From NCBI GenBank assembly GCA_012030715.1, contig JAAUUJ010000011.1, positions 1 to 45,584 on the forward strand: a stretch of DNA of 45,584 nucleotides. The letters run 5' to 3'. Made by a program: the position numbers and the translations under genes. The notes under the pieces were generated by a model. The model ran no database searches and had not been told where the DNA came from. It saw nothing but the letters and a program-made list of their open reading frames with translations. Shown piece by piece: positions 16,527 to 25,104 of the stretch (positions within the stretch are counted from its first letter, which is position 1; each line of letters starts with the position of its first letter). The DNA comes from Synechococcaceae cyanobacterium SM2_3_1. GTDB lineage: Bacteria; Cyanobacteriota; Cyanobacteriia; Thermostichales; Thermostichaceae.

Positions 16527-17958
16527 GGCCCATGACCCGGCGGTAGCGATCCTCCACCTGCTCTACCCATTGCGAGTGGCGAGGGGTCTGCCATTGACTG
16601 GCGGCAAACAGATCTTTGCGCAGCTGGGCCACATCCACGCTGAGCACCTGGCCATCCCGAACCACCTGTCGTCCCCGCACCCAGACACTATCGACCCCAT
16701 GGGTGGGTCGTCCCCAGATCAATAGACCTAATGGATCGGTACGGGGCAGCAGGGAGAGATTGGTCAGATCGTAAAGCACCAGATCCGCCTGCTTTCCCAC
16801 CTCCACTGAGCCCAGCTGATCCTGGCAATGGAGTCCCTTGGCTCCGTTCAGAGAGGCCATCTCCACACTTTCTTGGGGGGTGATCCAGTGGCGGTATTCA
16901 AAATCGGTAATGTTGTGCAAAATCGAACCAATCTTGATGGCTTCCAGCAGATCCTGGGAATCGTTGCTAGCGGATCCGTCGCAGCCAAAACTGACGTTTA
17001 CGCCTGCCTGTCTGTATTTCAAAACTGGAGCAATGCCACTGCCCAGACGGAGATTACTGAGGGGATTGTGCACCACTGTGGTTTGGGTGGCAGCCATGAT
17101 CTGAATGTCACTGTCAGTGAGCCAGATGCAGTGGGCCAAAGAAGTTTTAGGACTGAGATAGCCCAGATGGTGCAGGTGTTCCACAGCTGTGCAACCATAT
17201 TTTTCCTGGGCCAGTAGTTGTTGCGCTTTGGTTTCCAGCAGATGGGCATGGCGGCAAAGGTTAAACATGTCACTCAGTTCAATGCAGCCCTGAAAGAGAG
17301 CATCGGTACACATCTGCATGCCCGTGGGGGCAACAAGAATATTGATCCCCTCTTCCGGTCGGTGCCAGCGTTCCACTGCTTCGCGCAGGATGGCCAGCGT
17401 CTCGGCTGTCGATCGAAAGTAGCCATCGATCTCGACTTTTTCTTTTCCCTGGGGGATGCCTGCATCAGGGTGTTGGTCCTGGATCAGGGGCCCAATAAAG
17501 GCCCGAATACCAGCCTCACGATAAGCTTTGACCGCCACCTCAATGGTTTCTAGTTCCTGCTGCGGGATCAGGGTGAGGTGATCGACCACGCTGGTACCCC
17601 CCGACAGGAGAGTTTCAACAGCGGTACCCAGTGCACTCAGGTACACCTGATCCAGGCTCAGGGGGGCAAATTCATGCAGCTCCGCCAGCCAGAGTTCCAG
17701 AGGAAACGGACGGATCAGCCCCCGCTGCCACATCTCAGAAGAATGGGTGTGGGCATTGACAAACCCCGGTAGCAGTAATTTGTTCTCGGCAATGGTGACG
17801 GTACCCTGCGTCTGCAAGTTGTTCCCCACGGCCAGGATCCGTTCATCCTGGATCTGGACATCAACGGTTCGGTACCCTTCAGTTGTGGGGAGCAGTGCCT
17901 GCTGAATGGTCAATGGAAGGGGGGATGCCATAGCAATTTGCCCATGCAAAATAGCCAT
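16516..17958 (-). CDS. TrzA/AtzA-type amidohydrolase (deaminase-like)
   Basis: This is a metal-dependent hydrolase of the cytosine deaminase/AtzA superfamily. It is probably a deaminase of a purine- or adenosine-like substrate, since the closest named activities are S-adenosylhomocysteine/methylthioadenosine and guanine deaminases. The metal site is visible: HTH in GFVNAHTHSSEMW (H70, H72), a third histidine in SLAHCIWL, and the aspartate in FGCDGSASND. A HAHLLET motif supplies another active-site histidine. The first 60 and last 60 residues form the beta-sandwich domain (PGFVNAH and GKQADLVLYDL mark its edges). Start could also be the ATG at 17931. It is the first gene of a two-gene minus-strand unit with the acyltransferase. 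Confidence 0.8.
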   Translation of the reverse strand: MAILHGQIAMASPLPLTIQQALLPTTEGYRTVDVQIQDERILAVGNNLQTQGTVTIAENKLLLPGFVNAHTHSSEMWQRGLIRPFPLELWLAELHEFAPLSLDQVYLSALGTAVETLLSGGTSVVDHLTLIPQQELETIEVAVKAYREAGIRAFIGPLIQDQHPDAGIPQGKEKVEIDGYFRSTAETLAILREAVERWHRPEEGINILVAPTGMQMCTDALFQGCIELSDMFNLCRHAHLLETKAQQLLAQEKYGCTAVEHLHHLGYLSPKTSLAHCIWLTDSDIQIMAATQTTVVHNPLSNLRLGSGIAPVLKYRQAGVNVSFGCDGSASNDSQDLLEAIKIGSILHNITDFEYRHWITPQESVEMASLNGAKGLHCQDQLGSVEVGKQADLVLYDLTNLSLLPRTDPLGLLIWGRPTHGVDSVWVRGRQVVRDGQVLSVDVAQLRKDLFAASQWQTPRHSQWVEQVEDRYRRVMGLDD

Positions 17959-18016
17959 CTAAGGCTATCGAGTTTGCTGAAAATCTGCAATCTCAGGGCT
18001 GGGCAATATCTGGAAG

Positions 18017-18035
18017 CAGGAGTTTAGATCTCCTG
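18017..18035. repeat. Perfect inverted repeat in a divergent intergenic region
   Basis: CAGGAG and CTCCTG flank a 7-base spacer between the divergent amidohydrolase and the secreted beta-propeller gene. It could be an operator or a short hairpin. No regulator can be named. Confidence 0.35.
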
Positions 18036-18149
18036 GTGCCGCGTTTACCCACATAAGGTAATCAAATTAAGGATGATGCGCACAGCATGCCCCTGATGGA
18101 TCCGCTATGCTGAGTCATAATTCTCCCACCTTTTATAGGATGTCATGAC

Positions 18150-20231
18150 ATGGGAGCTCTTCACCACCTCCACCTGATCGCCTTGAGTCTGGTCGTGCTT
18201 GCGGGAACAACCGTTGCTGCTGAGCCTCTGTCCATCTCCCCTGAGAATCCTGCCCCTCCTCCCCTTGATCTGAGTGGGCAGCAACAATTCAGCACCCCTC
18301 CTCCCGATAGCCAGTGGGATTCCTATCCCCCATTTACCCCCTCTCAGCCTTTATTTGAGGACGATCTGTATCCGTTCTTGGAAGCGGGAGCTGCCCCCCC
18401 CTCTGAGGATGGAGACATTGCCGGATCCGAACCTGTCTCGGAGGCAGTGGTTTCTCTGGCAGGCTCAGTGGATCGGATGGATGTGCTCTCCACTCCAGAG
18501 CATCAGTGGGTTGCCCTTGGTGTCTTGGAGTCACAAACAGTCCAGCTACTCGATCTCAGCAACGCTGGCGAAATCGTCTGGCAGGTGCCTGTAGGGTTTG
18601 AGCCCAGTGTGGTTCAGATTGATCCGGTGCGCCTACTGGTGTATGCATCGGGGCCTTCAGCTCCCGGCCTCGTGATTCTTGATCTGAAGACTGGCGAGCT
18701 GGTCCAAGCCTATGGTCTGCCTGGGGGAGCACTGGATCTGGCCGTCGATCTGCAGATGGGGCGCATTTTTGCCACGATCCCTGCCACCCAGAGTGTGGCC
18801 GTGATTACCCTGACTCAACCGGAAGCCCGCAATTTACCCGTTCCTGGGGTGCCTCTGGCCACTGCCTATGACGAAACCAATGGGAATGTCCTGGTCAGTC
18901 TGGCGGGCAATGATCCTCTGGGGGTGCTGGTGGTTAACCCCGATAATGGAGAGCTGCTGGCCCGCTGGCGCAGTGGAGATACTCCAGAAGATATAGTGAT
19001 TGACGCCGAACAACAACGAGTGGTGATTCTCAATTCCGGTAGCCAGGACCTGACTTTAATTGATCTCAAAAGCAATGGTCAAGCGGTACGGCAGATCGGG
19101 TTGAACTGGCGGCCTACACGGGTGGCTGTCTCAGAGGGGTACGCCTATGTCACCTCCCGAGATAATGACCGCCTGCAGGTGGTGAATTTGGATACCGGAC
19201 GGCTGCAGGCCACCTACGATACAGAAGCCAAGCCCACCGGAGTCCAGATTCTTGATACGCCCTCAGGTCCAGGAATTCTGCTGGCGGAAGCGGGGGTGCC
19301 TCAGCTGCAGTGGCTCAGCCTTGACTCCGGGCCCTCCCAGAGCATCTCAGCCTCTGCCGAACCTACCCCGGTGGGAACCGTGGTGGGCAAGGTGATGGAT
19401 ATTGCTCAACAGGCTGTCAGTCAAGGCACTCTAACCGTTGCTCCTACCCCCTTTTTTCCAGGACGACAGACCGAGATCAAGCCGGATGGGACCTATCTGC
19501 TCACTGGATTGCCTGCGGGAGTGCATCTCGTTGATGTGGAGGTGCCTGGCTTTCCGGTGACCACCACCCAGGTGCAGGTGCGGGCTGGTTTTGTTTCTAC
19601 CCAGGAGGTCCAGCTCCCCCCCTCAGAAATGGATGAGAGCGTCAGTGGCATAGGCTTGCTTCCAGATGCCCCCACCTATTCGGATGAACTGGCCCGCCAT
19701 TTGGAACCCGCCCTAGAGGAACTGAAACCTGATCGGGAGGTGATTCTGCTGGATGGCCCCACCGGACCAGATGAGCGCTTCCGGCCTCTTTTGCCTTTAG
19801 TCGAAAATCTGACCCTGCTGGATCGGGATGAACGCTACACCGAGGATTTGCGCAAGCTGCAACTGATCGGGAACGCATTGGGGTTGCGCTACATTCTGCT
19901 GACCCAGTTACAGATCTCCCGCGATTACAGTCGGCAGGGCAATGGGTTGCTGAATACGGCGGTTCGCTTTTTAGTTCCCGTGGTGCCCGTAGAGATCCCC
20001 AACTTCACCCCCAACATGCTGCGCAGCCGTGGACTGGTGGTGGTGGTGGATCTGCATCAGGATAGTCCTGGAGATCAAGCCCGGTATTACGAGGCCTATG
20101 GTCGAGATGATGTCGGGGGCAGGCCGATGTATGAAGATGCCGCCGCAGGTTTATTTCGGCTGCAGGTGCGCAACATGATCCCAGTGTTTAAAGACCAGTT
20201 CCAGCAGACCGATCCTTTTGTTGATGGTTAA
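18150..20231 (+). CDS. Secreted YncE-like beta-propeller protein with a carboxypeptidase-regulatory domain and a CsgG/TolB-like C-terminus
   Basis: This 693-residue exported protein begins with a signal peptide (LIALSLVVLAGTTVAAEP). A Pro-rich linker leads into YncE/cytochrome D1-type propeller strands (VALGVLESQTVQLLDLSN, RVVILNSGSQDLTLIDLKS, YAYVTSRDNDRLQVVNLDTG). A carboxypeptidase-regulatory-like beta sandwich (GTVVGKVMDIAQQAV, TYLLTGLPAGVHLVDVEVPG) follows at about 410-485. The C-terminal 190 residues contain LGLRYILLTQLQI and GLVVVVDLHQDS, which look like the alpha/beta fold of CsgG/TolB N-domain proteins. The next gene shares the last two modules. I infer an envelope-associated scaffold, but no function is known. 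The ATG at 18150 opens the signal peptide. Confidence 0.65.
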   Translation: MGALHHLHLIALSLVVLAGTTVAAEPLSISPENPAPPPLDLSGQQQFSTPPPDSQWDSYPPFTPSQPLFEDDLYPFLEAGAAPPSEDGDIAGSEPVSEAVVSLAGSVDRMDVLSTPEHQWVALGVLESQTVQLLDLSNAGEIVWQVPVGFEPSVVQIDPVRLLVYASGPSAPGLVILDLKTGELVQAYGLPGGALDLAVDLQMGRIFATIPATQSVAVITLTQPEARNLPVPGVPLATAYDETNGNVLVSLAGNDPLGVLVVNPDNGELLARWRSGDTPEDIVIDAEQQRVVILNSGSQDLTLIDLKSNGQAVRQIGLNWRPTRVAVSEGYAYVTSRDNDRLQVVNLDTGRLQATYDTEAKPTGVQILDTPSGPGILLAEAGVPQLQWLSLDSGPSQSISASAEPTPVGTVVGKVMDIAQQAVSQGTLTVAPTPFFPGRQTEIKPDGTYLLTGLPAGVHLVDVEVPGFPVTTTQVQVRAGFVSTQEVQLPPSEMDESVSGIGLLPDAPTYSDELARHLEPALEELKPDREVILLDGPTGPDERFRPLLPLVENLTLLDRDERYTEDLRKLQLIGNALGLRYILLTQLQISRDYSRQGNGLLNTAVRFLVPVVPVEIPNFTPNMLRSRGLVVVVDLHQDSPGDQARYYEAYGRDDVGGRPMYEDAAAGLFRLQVRNMIPVFKDQFQQTDPFVDG

Positions 20232-20260
20232 ATTCCCTGTCCAGCACCCAGGAAATACTT

Positions 20261-21543
20261 ATGGTACAGGCCCTTTCTTCCTCCGCTCTTCTCCTGCTTT
20301 GCTTTACAGTTGCTGGTCCTACGCCTGCAGTTCTGGCTCAGGAAACCGAGCCTGCTTCTCCCTTGCGCTGGCCCTGTTTGAGGAGCCCCAGTCTCAGGAG
20401 GAACCCTCTCGCCTTGAGCCTTCCCAGTTAGAAAATGTGGACAGGCTAACTCCGCCGCCGCGGCTGGCTCCCCTGTTTCCAGCTCAAGATCCCGCTCCTG
20501 CTTTACCGGCTGCCCAGGAAGGACAGACAGGCCGGTTGATTGGTAAAGTGCTCAACGAAACGGGAGAACCGGTTGCGGAGGCTCAACTGCGTGTCGGGGA
20601 CGAGGAGCAATTCCCCCTGATTAAGACCGGCCCGAACGGAGGCTTTGAGATCCAGCTGGAGGGAGCCGGTACCCAAAAACTGACGGTCTGGCATCCGGAA
20701 TATGAACGACTGGAAACGGAAGTGTGGTTGGAACCTGGGTTAACCACGCCTGTGGATGTTGTGCTCATGACCCCGTTGGTCCCCCAACCCCGTACCCGTC
20801 TGGGCGTGATCGGAGTGGGGGGGCTGGATACCACCAGTCAACTGGGTCAACGCCTGGCCACAGAGGCGGTGCGTCTGGGTCTTGTTCCTGACAGTGAGGT
20901 TGTGGTGCCGCTAGATAACCGCAGATTGCAACCGATCCTGCAGAAAGCTGGCTATCCTCTTTACGAAGTTTTTGAGTGGGATCGGCGTAAACCCGAGGTC
21001 ATTTCCCAGTTTTTTGACTATCTCGGACTCAAGGCCATCATTGTCACACGAGTCGATATTCTCAATCGGCCAGCCTCAGTCAGTGAGGTCCAGCTAAAAT
21101 CCCATAGCCGACTGGAACTGTGGACGTTTGATGAGCAGGGGAATCTGCAGGTGAATGTGATTGGCGAAGCCAGCCGCGAAACCACTGAACCCAATGATTT
21201 AAATGGTGCCGAGGTGGGTCAGCTCTTTCAATTGCAGGTGACGGATATGGCCCAAGAGGTGGAGCAGCGCTGGCAGGAGTCGAATCCGTTGTCGGCCTAC
21301 TTTGATCCCGAAAACCCCCAACTGGCCCCTCAACCCTCACAGCTGGATACCTCCGTGGAGCTGATCATTCCCCCCAGTGCCGATCCTGCCCCTTCGCCAC
21401 CAGCAGATTCAGACCCCCCAGAGGAAGCGGCCTCCCCTCCAGCAGCCGAACCCGAGACAGCTCCGCTTCCCGATCCCACCCCCACCCCTGATCAAGCGGA
21501 AGCCACTGCTCCCCAATCACAAGATCCGCTTGCCTCTCCCTGA
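20261..21543 (+). CDS. Secreted paralog of the preceding protein: carboxypeptidase-regulatory plus CsgG/TolB-like domain (frameshift)
   Basis: The true N-terminus is an ATG at 20261 giving MVQALSSSALLLLCFTVAG and a cleavage site near VLAQE. This frame meets the downstream frame only if one base is added at CCC 20372-20374; reading through without a shift leads to a junk N-terminus. After a Pro/Glu-rich linker, GRLIGKVLNETGEPVAEAQLRV marks a carboxypeptidase-regulatory domain. LGLKAIIVTRVDIL with the segment LWTFDEQGNLQVNVIGEASR matches the C-terminal module of the 18150 protein. The last 80 residues are a Pro/Ala/Asp-rich low-complexity tail not found in the neighbour. It begins 29 bases after the upstream gene, so the pair is almost certainly an operon. 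Function is unknown. Confidence 0.7.
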
Positions 21544-21682
21544 TCTAAGCAATTAGCCATACTCATAATGACTTCGTGTTAGTATTGGGGAGGTGTTGAC
21601 TGTGTTGGAGTTGCCCTTTGGGGGTTAACTCGGAGGAAAAAATCAACGCCTAAAATAGAACCACGCATACAGGAGCTTAATC

Positions 21683-22183
21683 ATGCTGACTACCGACAAG
21701 CCTCAACTTTACACCACGCATGTTGATCTGCCTGAGGACGCCAGGATCCAGCTGATCACCCTGCTCAATCAGCATCTTGCGGATACCACTGATCTGAAAA
21801 CTCAGGTGAAGCAGGCTCACTGGAACGTGAAGGGAATCAATTTTATTGCTCTGCATGAGATGTTTGATACCTTTGCCACCACGTTGGAAGGATATGTGGA
21901 TATGGTGGCGGAACGGGTCACCGCGCTGGGGGGGATTGCTCGCGGCACGGCCCGGATCGTGGCCAGTTCATCCAATCTGCCGGAATATGATCTGGAAGCG
22001 GTCAATGGTCGCCAGCACCTGGAGGCTTTGCTAGAGCGCTACGGTCAGTACGCAAAGGCCAGTCGTGCATCTATTGATCGGGCCACTGAACTGGGGGATG
22101 CGGATACCGCTGATCTATTCACCGAGATCTCGCGCCAGATTGACAAGGATATGTGGTTTATTGAGGCTCATCTCCAGGCCTAG
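21683..22183 (+). CDS. dps: Dps-family ferritin-like DNA-protection protein
   Basis: This is a dodecameric iron-storing protein that detoxifies iron and peroxide. The inter-subunit ferroxidase residues can be placed: H46 (QAHWNVKG), H58 and D62 (ALHEMFDTF), then D73 and E77 (VDMVAERV). These keep the same 12-4-11-4 spacing as the E. coli Dps site. The 166-residue length is typical. AGGAG sits 8 bases before the ATG. It lies alone between the secreted pair and a conserved unknown gene on the same strand. Confidence 0.92.
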   Translation: MLTTDKPQLYTTHVDLPEDARIQLITLLNQHLADTTDLKTQVKQAHWNVKGINFIALHEMFDTFATTLEGYVDMVAERVTALGGIARGTARIVASSSNLPEYDLEAVNGRQHLEALLERYGQYAKASRASIDRATELGDADTADLFTEISRQIDKDMWFIEAHLQA

Positions 22184-22220
22184 ATAGAATGACAAGGGTT
22201 CAGGTAGCGGGGATTACAGA

Positions 22221-22826
22221 ATGACCGGTGCTCAGGCAACTGCAGCCGCTCCAGATCCATTTGCGCATGAGATCTTGGCTCTAGATCAGGGTTGGGACGA
22301 ACTGGTTCGGCAAATGCAACACCTCTATCAGGGGTATCTGGCTCAGGTGCTGGTGGCACTTCCCGACTACCTGATCACGCAGGTGCGCAGCCTCTGTACA
22401 GGTCCCACCTATGCTGGTGTGTTTCTTGAGCTGGAGCCTGAGCAGAAAACAAAACTGTTGAGGGATCTACATCAGGTAATTCACGACTGTTGTACTGCCT
22501 TTAGGGAAAGCGATCCTACGATTCTGGAACCAGATCAGCTGGATGAACAAATTGATAACCTGCTGAGCCAGGCTGAACAGCAATTGCAACAGCGGTTACT
22601 CCCGCTTCTAGGTGAAAATGTCGAGGCCACTCCTCCTCGGCTAGCCCTGCGCCAGCTGGATCTGGAGCTCAATGATCCGATCCTCAGACAATTGCGGGCT
22701 GAAATGCGGGTGCTTTCGGGTCGTGGCGGGTATTTACAACGAGAAATAGAACGGATCCAGAGCAAGCAACGCCAGTGGCAGGCAGAACAATGCTGGGATG
22801 CTCTTTTCGAACATATAGCGCTTTGA
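22221..22826 (+). CDS. Conserved hypothetical protein, mostly helical
   Basis: I do not recognise a family. The 201-residue product is rich in Gln, Leu and Glu, without signal peptide or membrane segment, so it is likely cytoplasmic. The middle (LEPEQKTKLLRDLHQVIHDCC) and the end (REIERIQSKQRQWQAEQCWD) read as amphipathic helices, possibly coiled coil. It starts 37 bases after dps on the same strand and could be cotranscribed. Just downstream is a degraded transposase fragment. Confidence 0.55.
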   Translation: MTGAQATAAAPDPFAHEILALDQGWDELVRQMQHLYQGYLAQVLVALPDYLITQVRSLCTGPTYAGVFLELEPEQKTKLLRDLHQVIHDCCTAFRESDPTILEPDQLDEQIDNLLSQAEQQLQQRLLPLLGENVEATPPRLALRQLDLELNDPILRQLRAEMRVLSGRGGYLQREIERIQSKQRQWQAEQCWDALFEHIAL

Positions 22827-22886
22827 AATGCTTTGTGAGAATACTCCATACATTTCTAGTAAAGGAACCAGAAACCTGCCTCCAAA

Positions 22887-22985
22887 GTTGACCAACTCCT
22901 TGACGAGCTTATCCAGGACTATCAAACCCCAGAAGCCCTCCTGGGACAAAATGGCCTCCTTAAAACCCTCACTGAACTAACTCAC
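22887..22985 (+). pseudogene. IS256-family (Mutator-type) transposase remnant
   Basis: A 33-codon segment reads LDELIQDYQTPEALLGQNGLL, closely matching the conserved N-terminus of IS256-type transposases (ELIADYKTPEDLLGENGLL-like), then KTLTELTH before similarity ends. Nothing resembling the catalytic core follows, and I see no terminal inverted repeats. It marks an old, mostly deleted insertion next to the first Uma2 gene. Confidence 0.6.
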
Positions 22986-23112
22986 CCGCGAAAGGAGCCA
23001 GTGAAGGAGATCTCCCAGAAATGGACAATGCCTATCCATCATTGGCAAGCGGCAAGGATCTCTGCCCCACATTCCTCTATCGTTCAGAGATCAACCTATT
23101 TTGGATTGTTCT

Positions 23113-23793
23113 CTACAGTTCTTCAGGATCAATCCCTAAACTGCGCAACCGTTCCGCCAGTTGATCTGCTCGGTGTTCAGCGGCTTCTGCTCGTTGAGTC
23201 ACTTGATCTATAGCTACAGACAACTCAGCCGGAGTGAGTAATTTTTCATTGGTGTCTTGGCGATAAAACCCGATCAACTCACTCTCAACAACCAATCGCA
23301 GTTGTAAGACCTGACTGCATTGATCCTGGATCCGGCGATAAATGCCCTCGGCATCTAAACGGTATCCCTGCAACTGCTCTGGAATCCATTCGGCCTTCGG
23401 ATCAAACAGCCAGTACTCTTGCACCCCCAACTGCTCGTAGAGATTCTTCTTGAAACTCCAGTCTCTCTCACGGGTGCTTTCTGAAGTCATCTCGAAAATC
23501 ACAGAAGGAAACTCTCCTTCTTCCCAGATTTTGTAGTTTCCTCGGCCACCGGGAGCAACATTGAAAATGACCATGACATCCGGAGCCACTCGTGCTGAGG
23601 GACGCCCCTCCACGTAGTAGAGAAACTGATCGGCTAGAACCACCGCCTGCTGCCCCTTGAGATAGAAGGTCAGAATATAGAACGTTGCGATCAAGACCTG
23701 AAGGTGTTCATAACTTTCCGCCAACGGTTCACCATCCTCACAGGGGTAGATGATTTCTGTCCCTTCAACATTTCGATTCAGACTGATCACCAT
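23113..23793 (-). CDS. Uma2-family (DUF820) endonuclease-like protein, copy 1
   Basis: This is a member of the Uma2/DUF820 family, a PD-(D/E)XK nuclease-like group very expanded in cyanobacteria; the biological role is unknown. Catalytic-type residues are seen in RVAPDVMVIFN and FPSVIFEMTSEST, followed by KKNLYEQLGVQEYWLFDP. The tail (RAEAAEHRADQLAERLRSLGIDPEEL) is a short coiled coil. It is highly similar to the 240-residue copy at 28861-29583; many differences I checked are silent base changes. Homology extends about 30 bases upstream of the ATG. Size is 226 aa. Both copies point the same way. Confidence 0.8.
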   Translation of the reverse strand: MVISLNRNVEGTEIIYPCEDGEPLAESYEHLQVLIATFYILTFYLKGQQAVVLADQFLYYVEGRPSARVAPDVMVIFNVAPGGRGNYKIWEEGEFPSVIFEMTSESTRERDWSFKKNLYEQLGVQEYWLFDPKAEWIPEQLQGYRLDAEGIYRRIQDQCSQVLQLRLVVESELIGFYRQDTNEKLLTPAELSVAIDQVTQRAEAAEHRADQLAERLRSLGIDPEEL

Positions 23794-24027
23794 GACTGTG
23801 ACCTCAGAACACTTTGAACCGATTGTAGATCACATCTCAATCAGACCAGTCGATGATGTGGCAATCAGGCATGACTCATGAGATCTGTGAGATTAGCCTG
23901 CTTGATAGATAGGGACTTGAGCGTGCTTACGTCTTCCATCTGATGTCTGATTGCTATAAGTGCTCAAGCTCCAAGGGAAAGAAGTGGCCGATCTCTGGCC
24001 TGAGACCATGGGATATCAACCTTTGGC

Positions 24028-25104
24028 TCATTTTCTCTTTTTTGCTCCAAACCCTTTTCCAGATTGATTCCTGCTCCAGATCAATACTTCACCCGCTTCC
24101 CCTCCTGCCGCCAGTAGCTGTCCCTGCGGATCCCAAGCCAGGCAAGAAAACCCTTGATCCACTCCCTCTAGCAGCTGTGCTAGAACTCCCACCTTTGACC
24201 AGAGATAGAGACAGCCATCAGAACCTGCTGAGGCCAGAAGCAAAGACCCAGGCTGGAAGGCTGCAGCTCTCACAGTTGCTTGATGAGCAGACAAAGGTTG
24301 GGCGGTCCATCCCATATCTTCACTTTGCTCTTTTTGCCAAACCACCAAACTTTCTGCTGTTAAGGCCACCAAAAGAGGCGTCTGAGCTGCTGTCAACTGA
24401 TCGGACCAGATCAATTGTCTGACTTTGCCAGGAAACCCTTGCATGGCCCAGGGGTTTGGATCGCCCCATTCTAGTAAGACAACTGTTCGATCCAGGTTCC
24501 CACTGGCCAAAAAACGACCATCCGGAGACCAGGACACGGCCAAGGTGGCGGTAGGGATCGCTAGAAGGTAGGGCTCTTCATCCCAGTCTCGACTATCCCA
24601 AATCTTGACACCTTGATACCCCCCTACCGTCAGTCCCTGTCCATTCGGATGCCAGGTCAGATCCAGCACTGAAGAAGACTCAAAGGGTAAGGTCACCGCA
24701 ATGTCATGGATGTCTGCATCCCAAACTTGAACATACTTCCCTACACTTAAGGCCAACTGAGGTGAACGGGGATTCCAACTCACCCGATCCACCCAGGCTC
24801 GTCCCAGATCCAGCTCTGCGATCAGCAAGCCCGGATGGGTTAGATCCCAGATCCAGAGTCGGCCCTGCCCTCCGGCAGCCAGGTAACGCCCCTCAGCAGA
24901 AAACGCCAGACAATCCAGGGATTGCTCTTTGATGACCATCAGCGGAAACAAAGCCTGGGTATCCCATTGCCACAGCATCAATTCCCCCGCGGCTGAAGTC
25001 ACTGCCAGGATCTGACCGTGGGGAGACCAGGCAATTCCTGTTACATAATCAGACAAACCTCCCTGCCAGAGGGGCTTCACCACCTCCTGTCCAATTCCCC
25101 TCAC
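24028..25104 (-). CDS. WD40-repeat protein coupled to the zinc GTPase
   Basis: This beta-propeller protein has about seven WD40 units, for example ITGIAWSPHGQILAVTSA then GELMLWQWD, LDCLAFSAEGRYLAAGGQ, and AVSWSPDGRFLASGN. It ends with a basic KGFGAKKRK tail. I place the start at the GTG of 25104, which overlaps the cobW stop as GTGA and has AGAGG 8 bases upstream; a GTG at 25113 is also in frame. The tight coupling to the COG0523 GTPase implies shared Zur control and possibly a physical partnership in zinc delivery, but that is inference. Cytoplasmic, with no signal peptide. Confidence 0.8.
   Translation of the reverse strand: MRGIGQEVVKPLWQGGLSDYVTGIAWSPHGQILAVTSAAGELMLWQWDTQALFPLMVIKEQSLDCLAFSAEGRYLAAGGQGRLWIWDLTHPGLLIAELDLGRAWVDRVSWNPRSPQLALSVGKYVQVWDADIHDIAVTLPFESSSVLDLTWHPNGQGLTVGGYQGVKIWDSRDWDEEPYLLAIPTATLAVSWSPDGRFLASGNLDRTVVLLEWGDPNPWAMQGFPGKVRQLIWSDQLTAAQTPLLVALTAESLVVWQKEQSEDMGWTAQPLSAHQATVRAAAFQPGSLLLASAGSDGCLYLWSKVGVLAQLLEGVDQGFSCLAWDPQGQLLAAGGEAGEVLIWSRNQSGKGFGAKKRK

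Noticed and set aside
23943-24422. Plus-strand open frame overlapping the end of the WD40 gene
   Set aside because: Its sequence is Leu/Pro-rich shadow of the WD40 repeats on the other strand, with no family motif.
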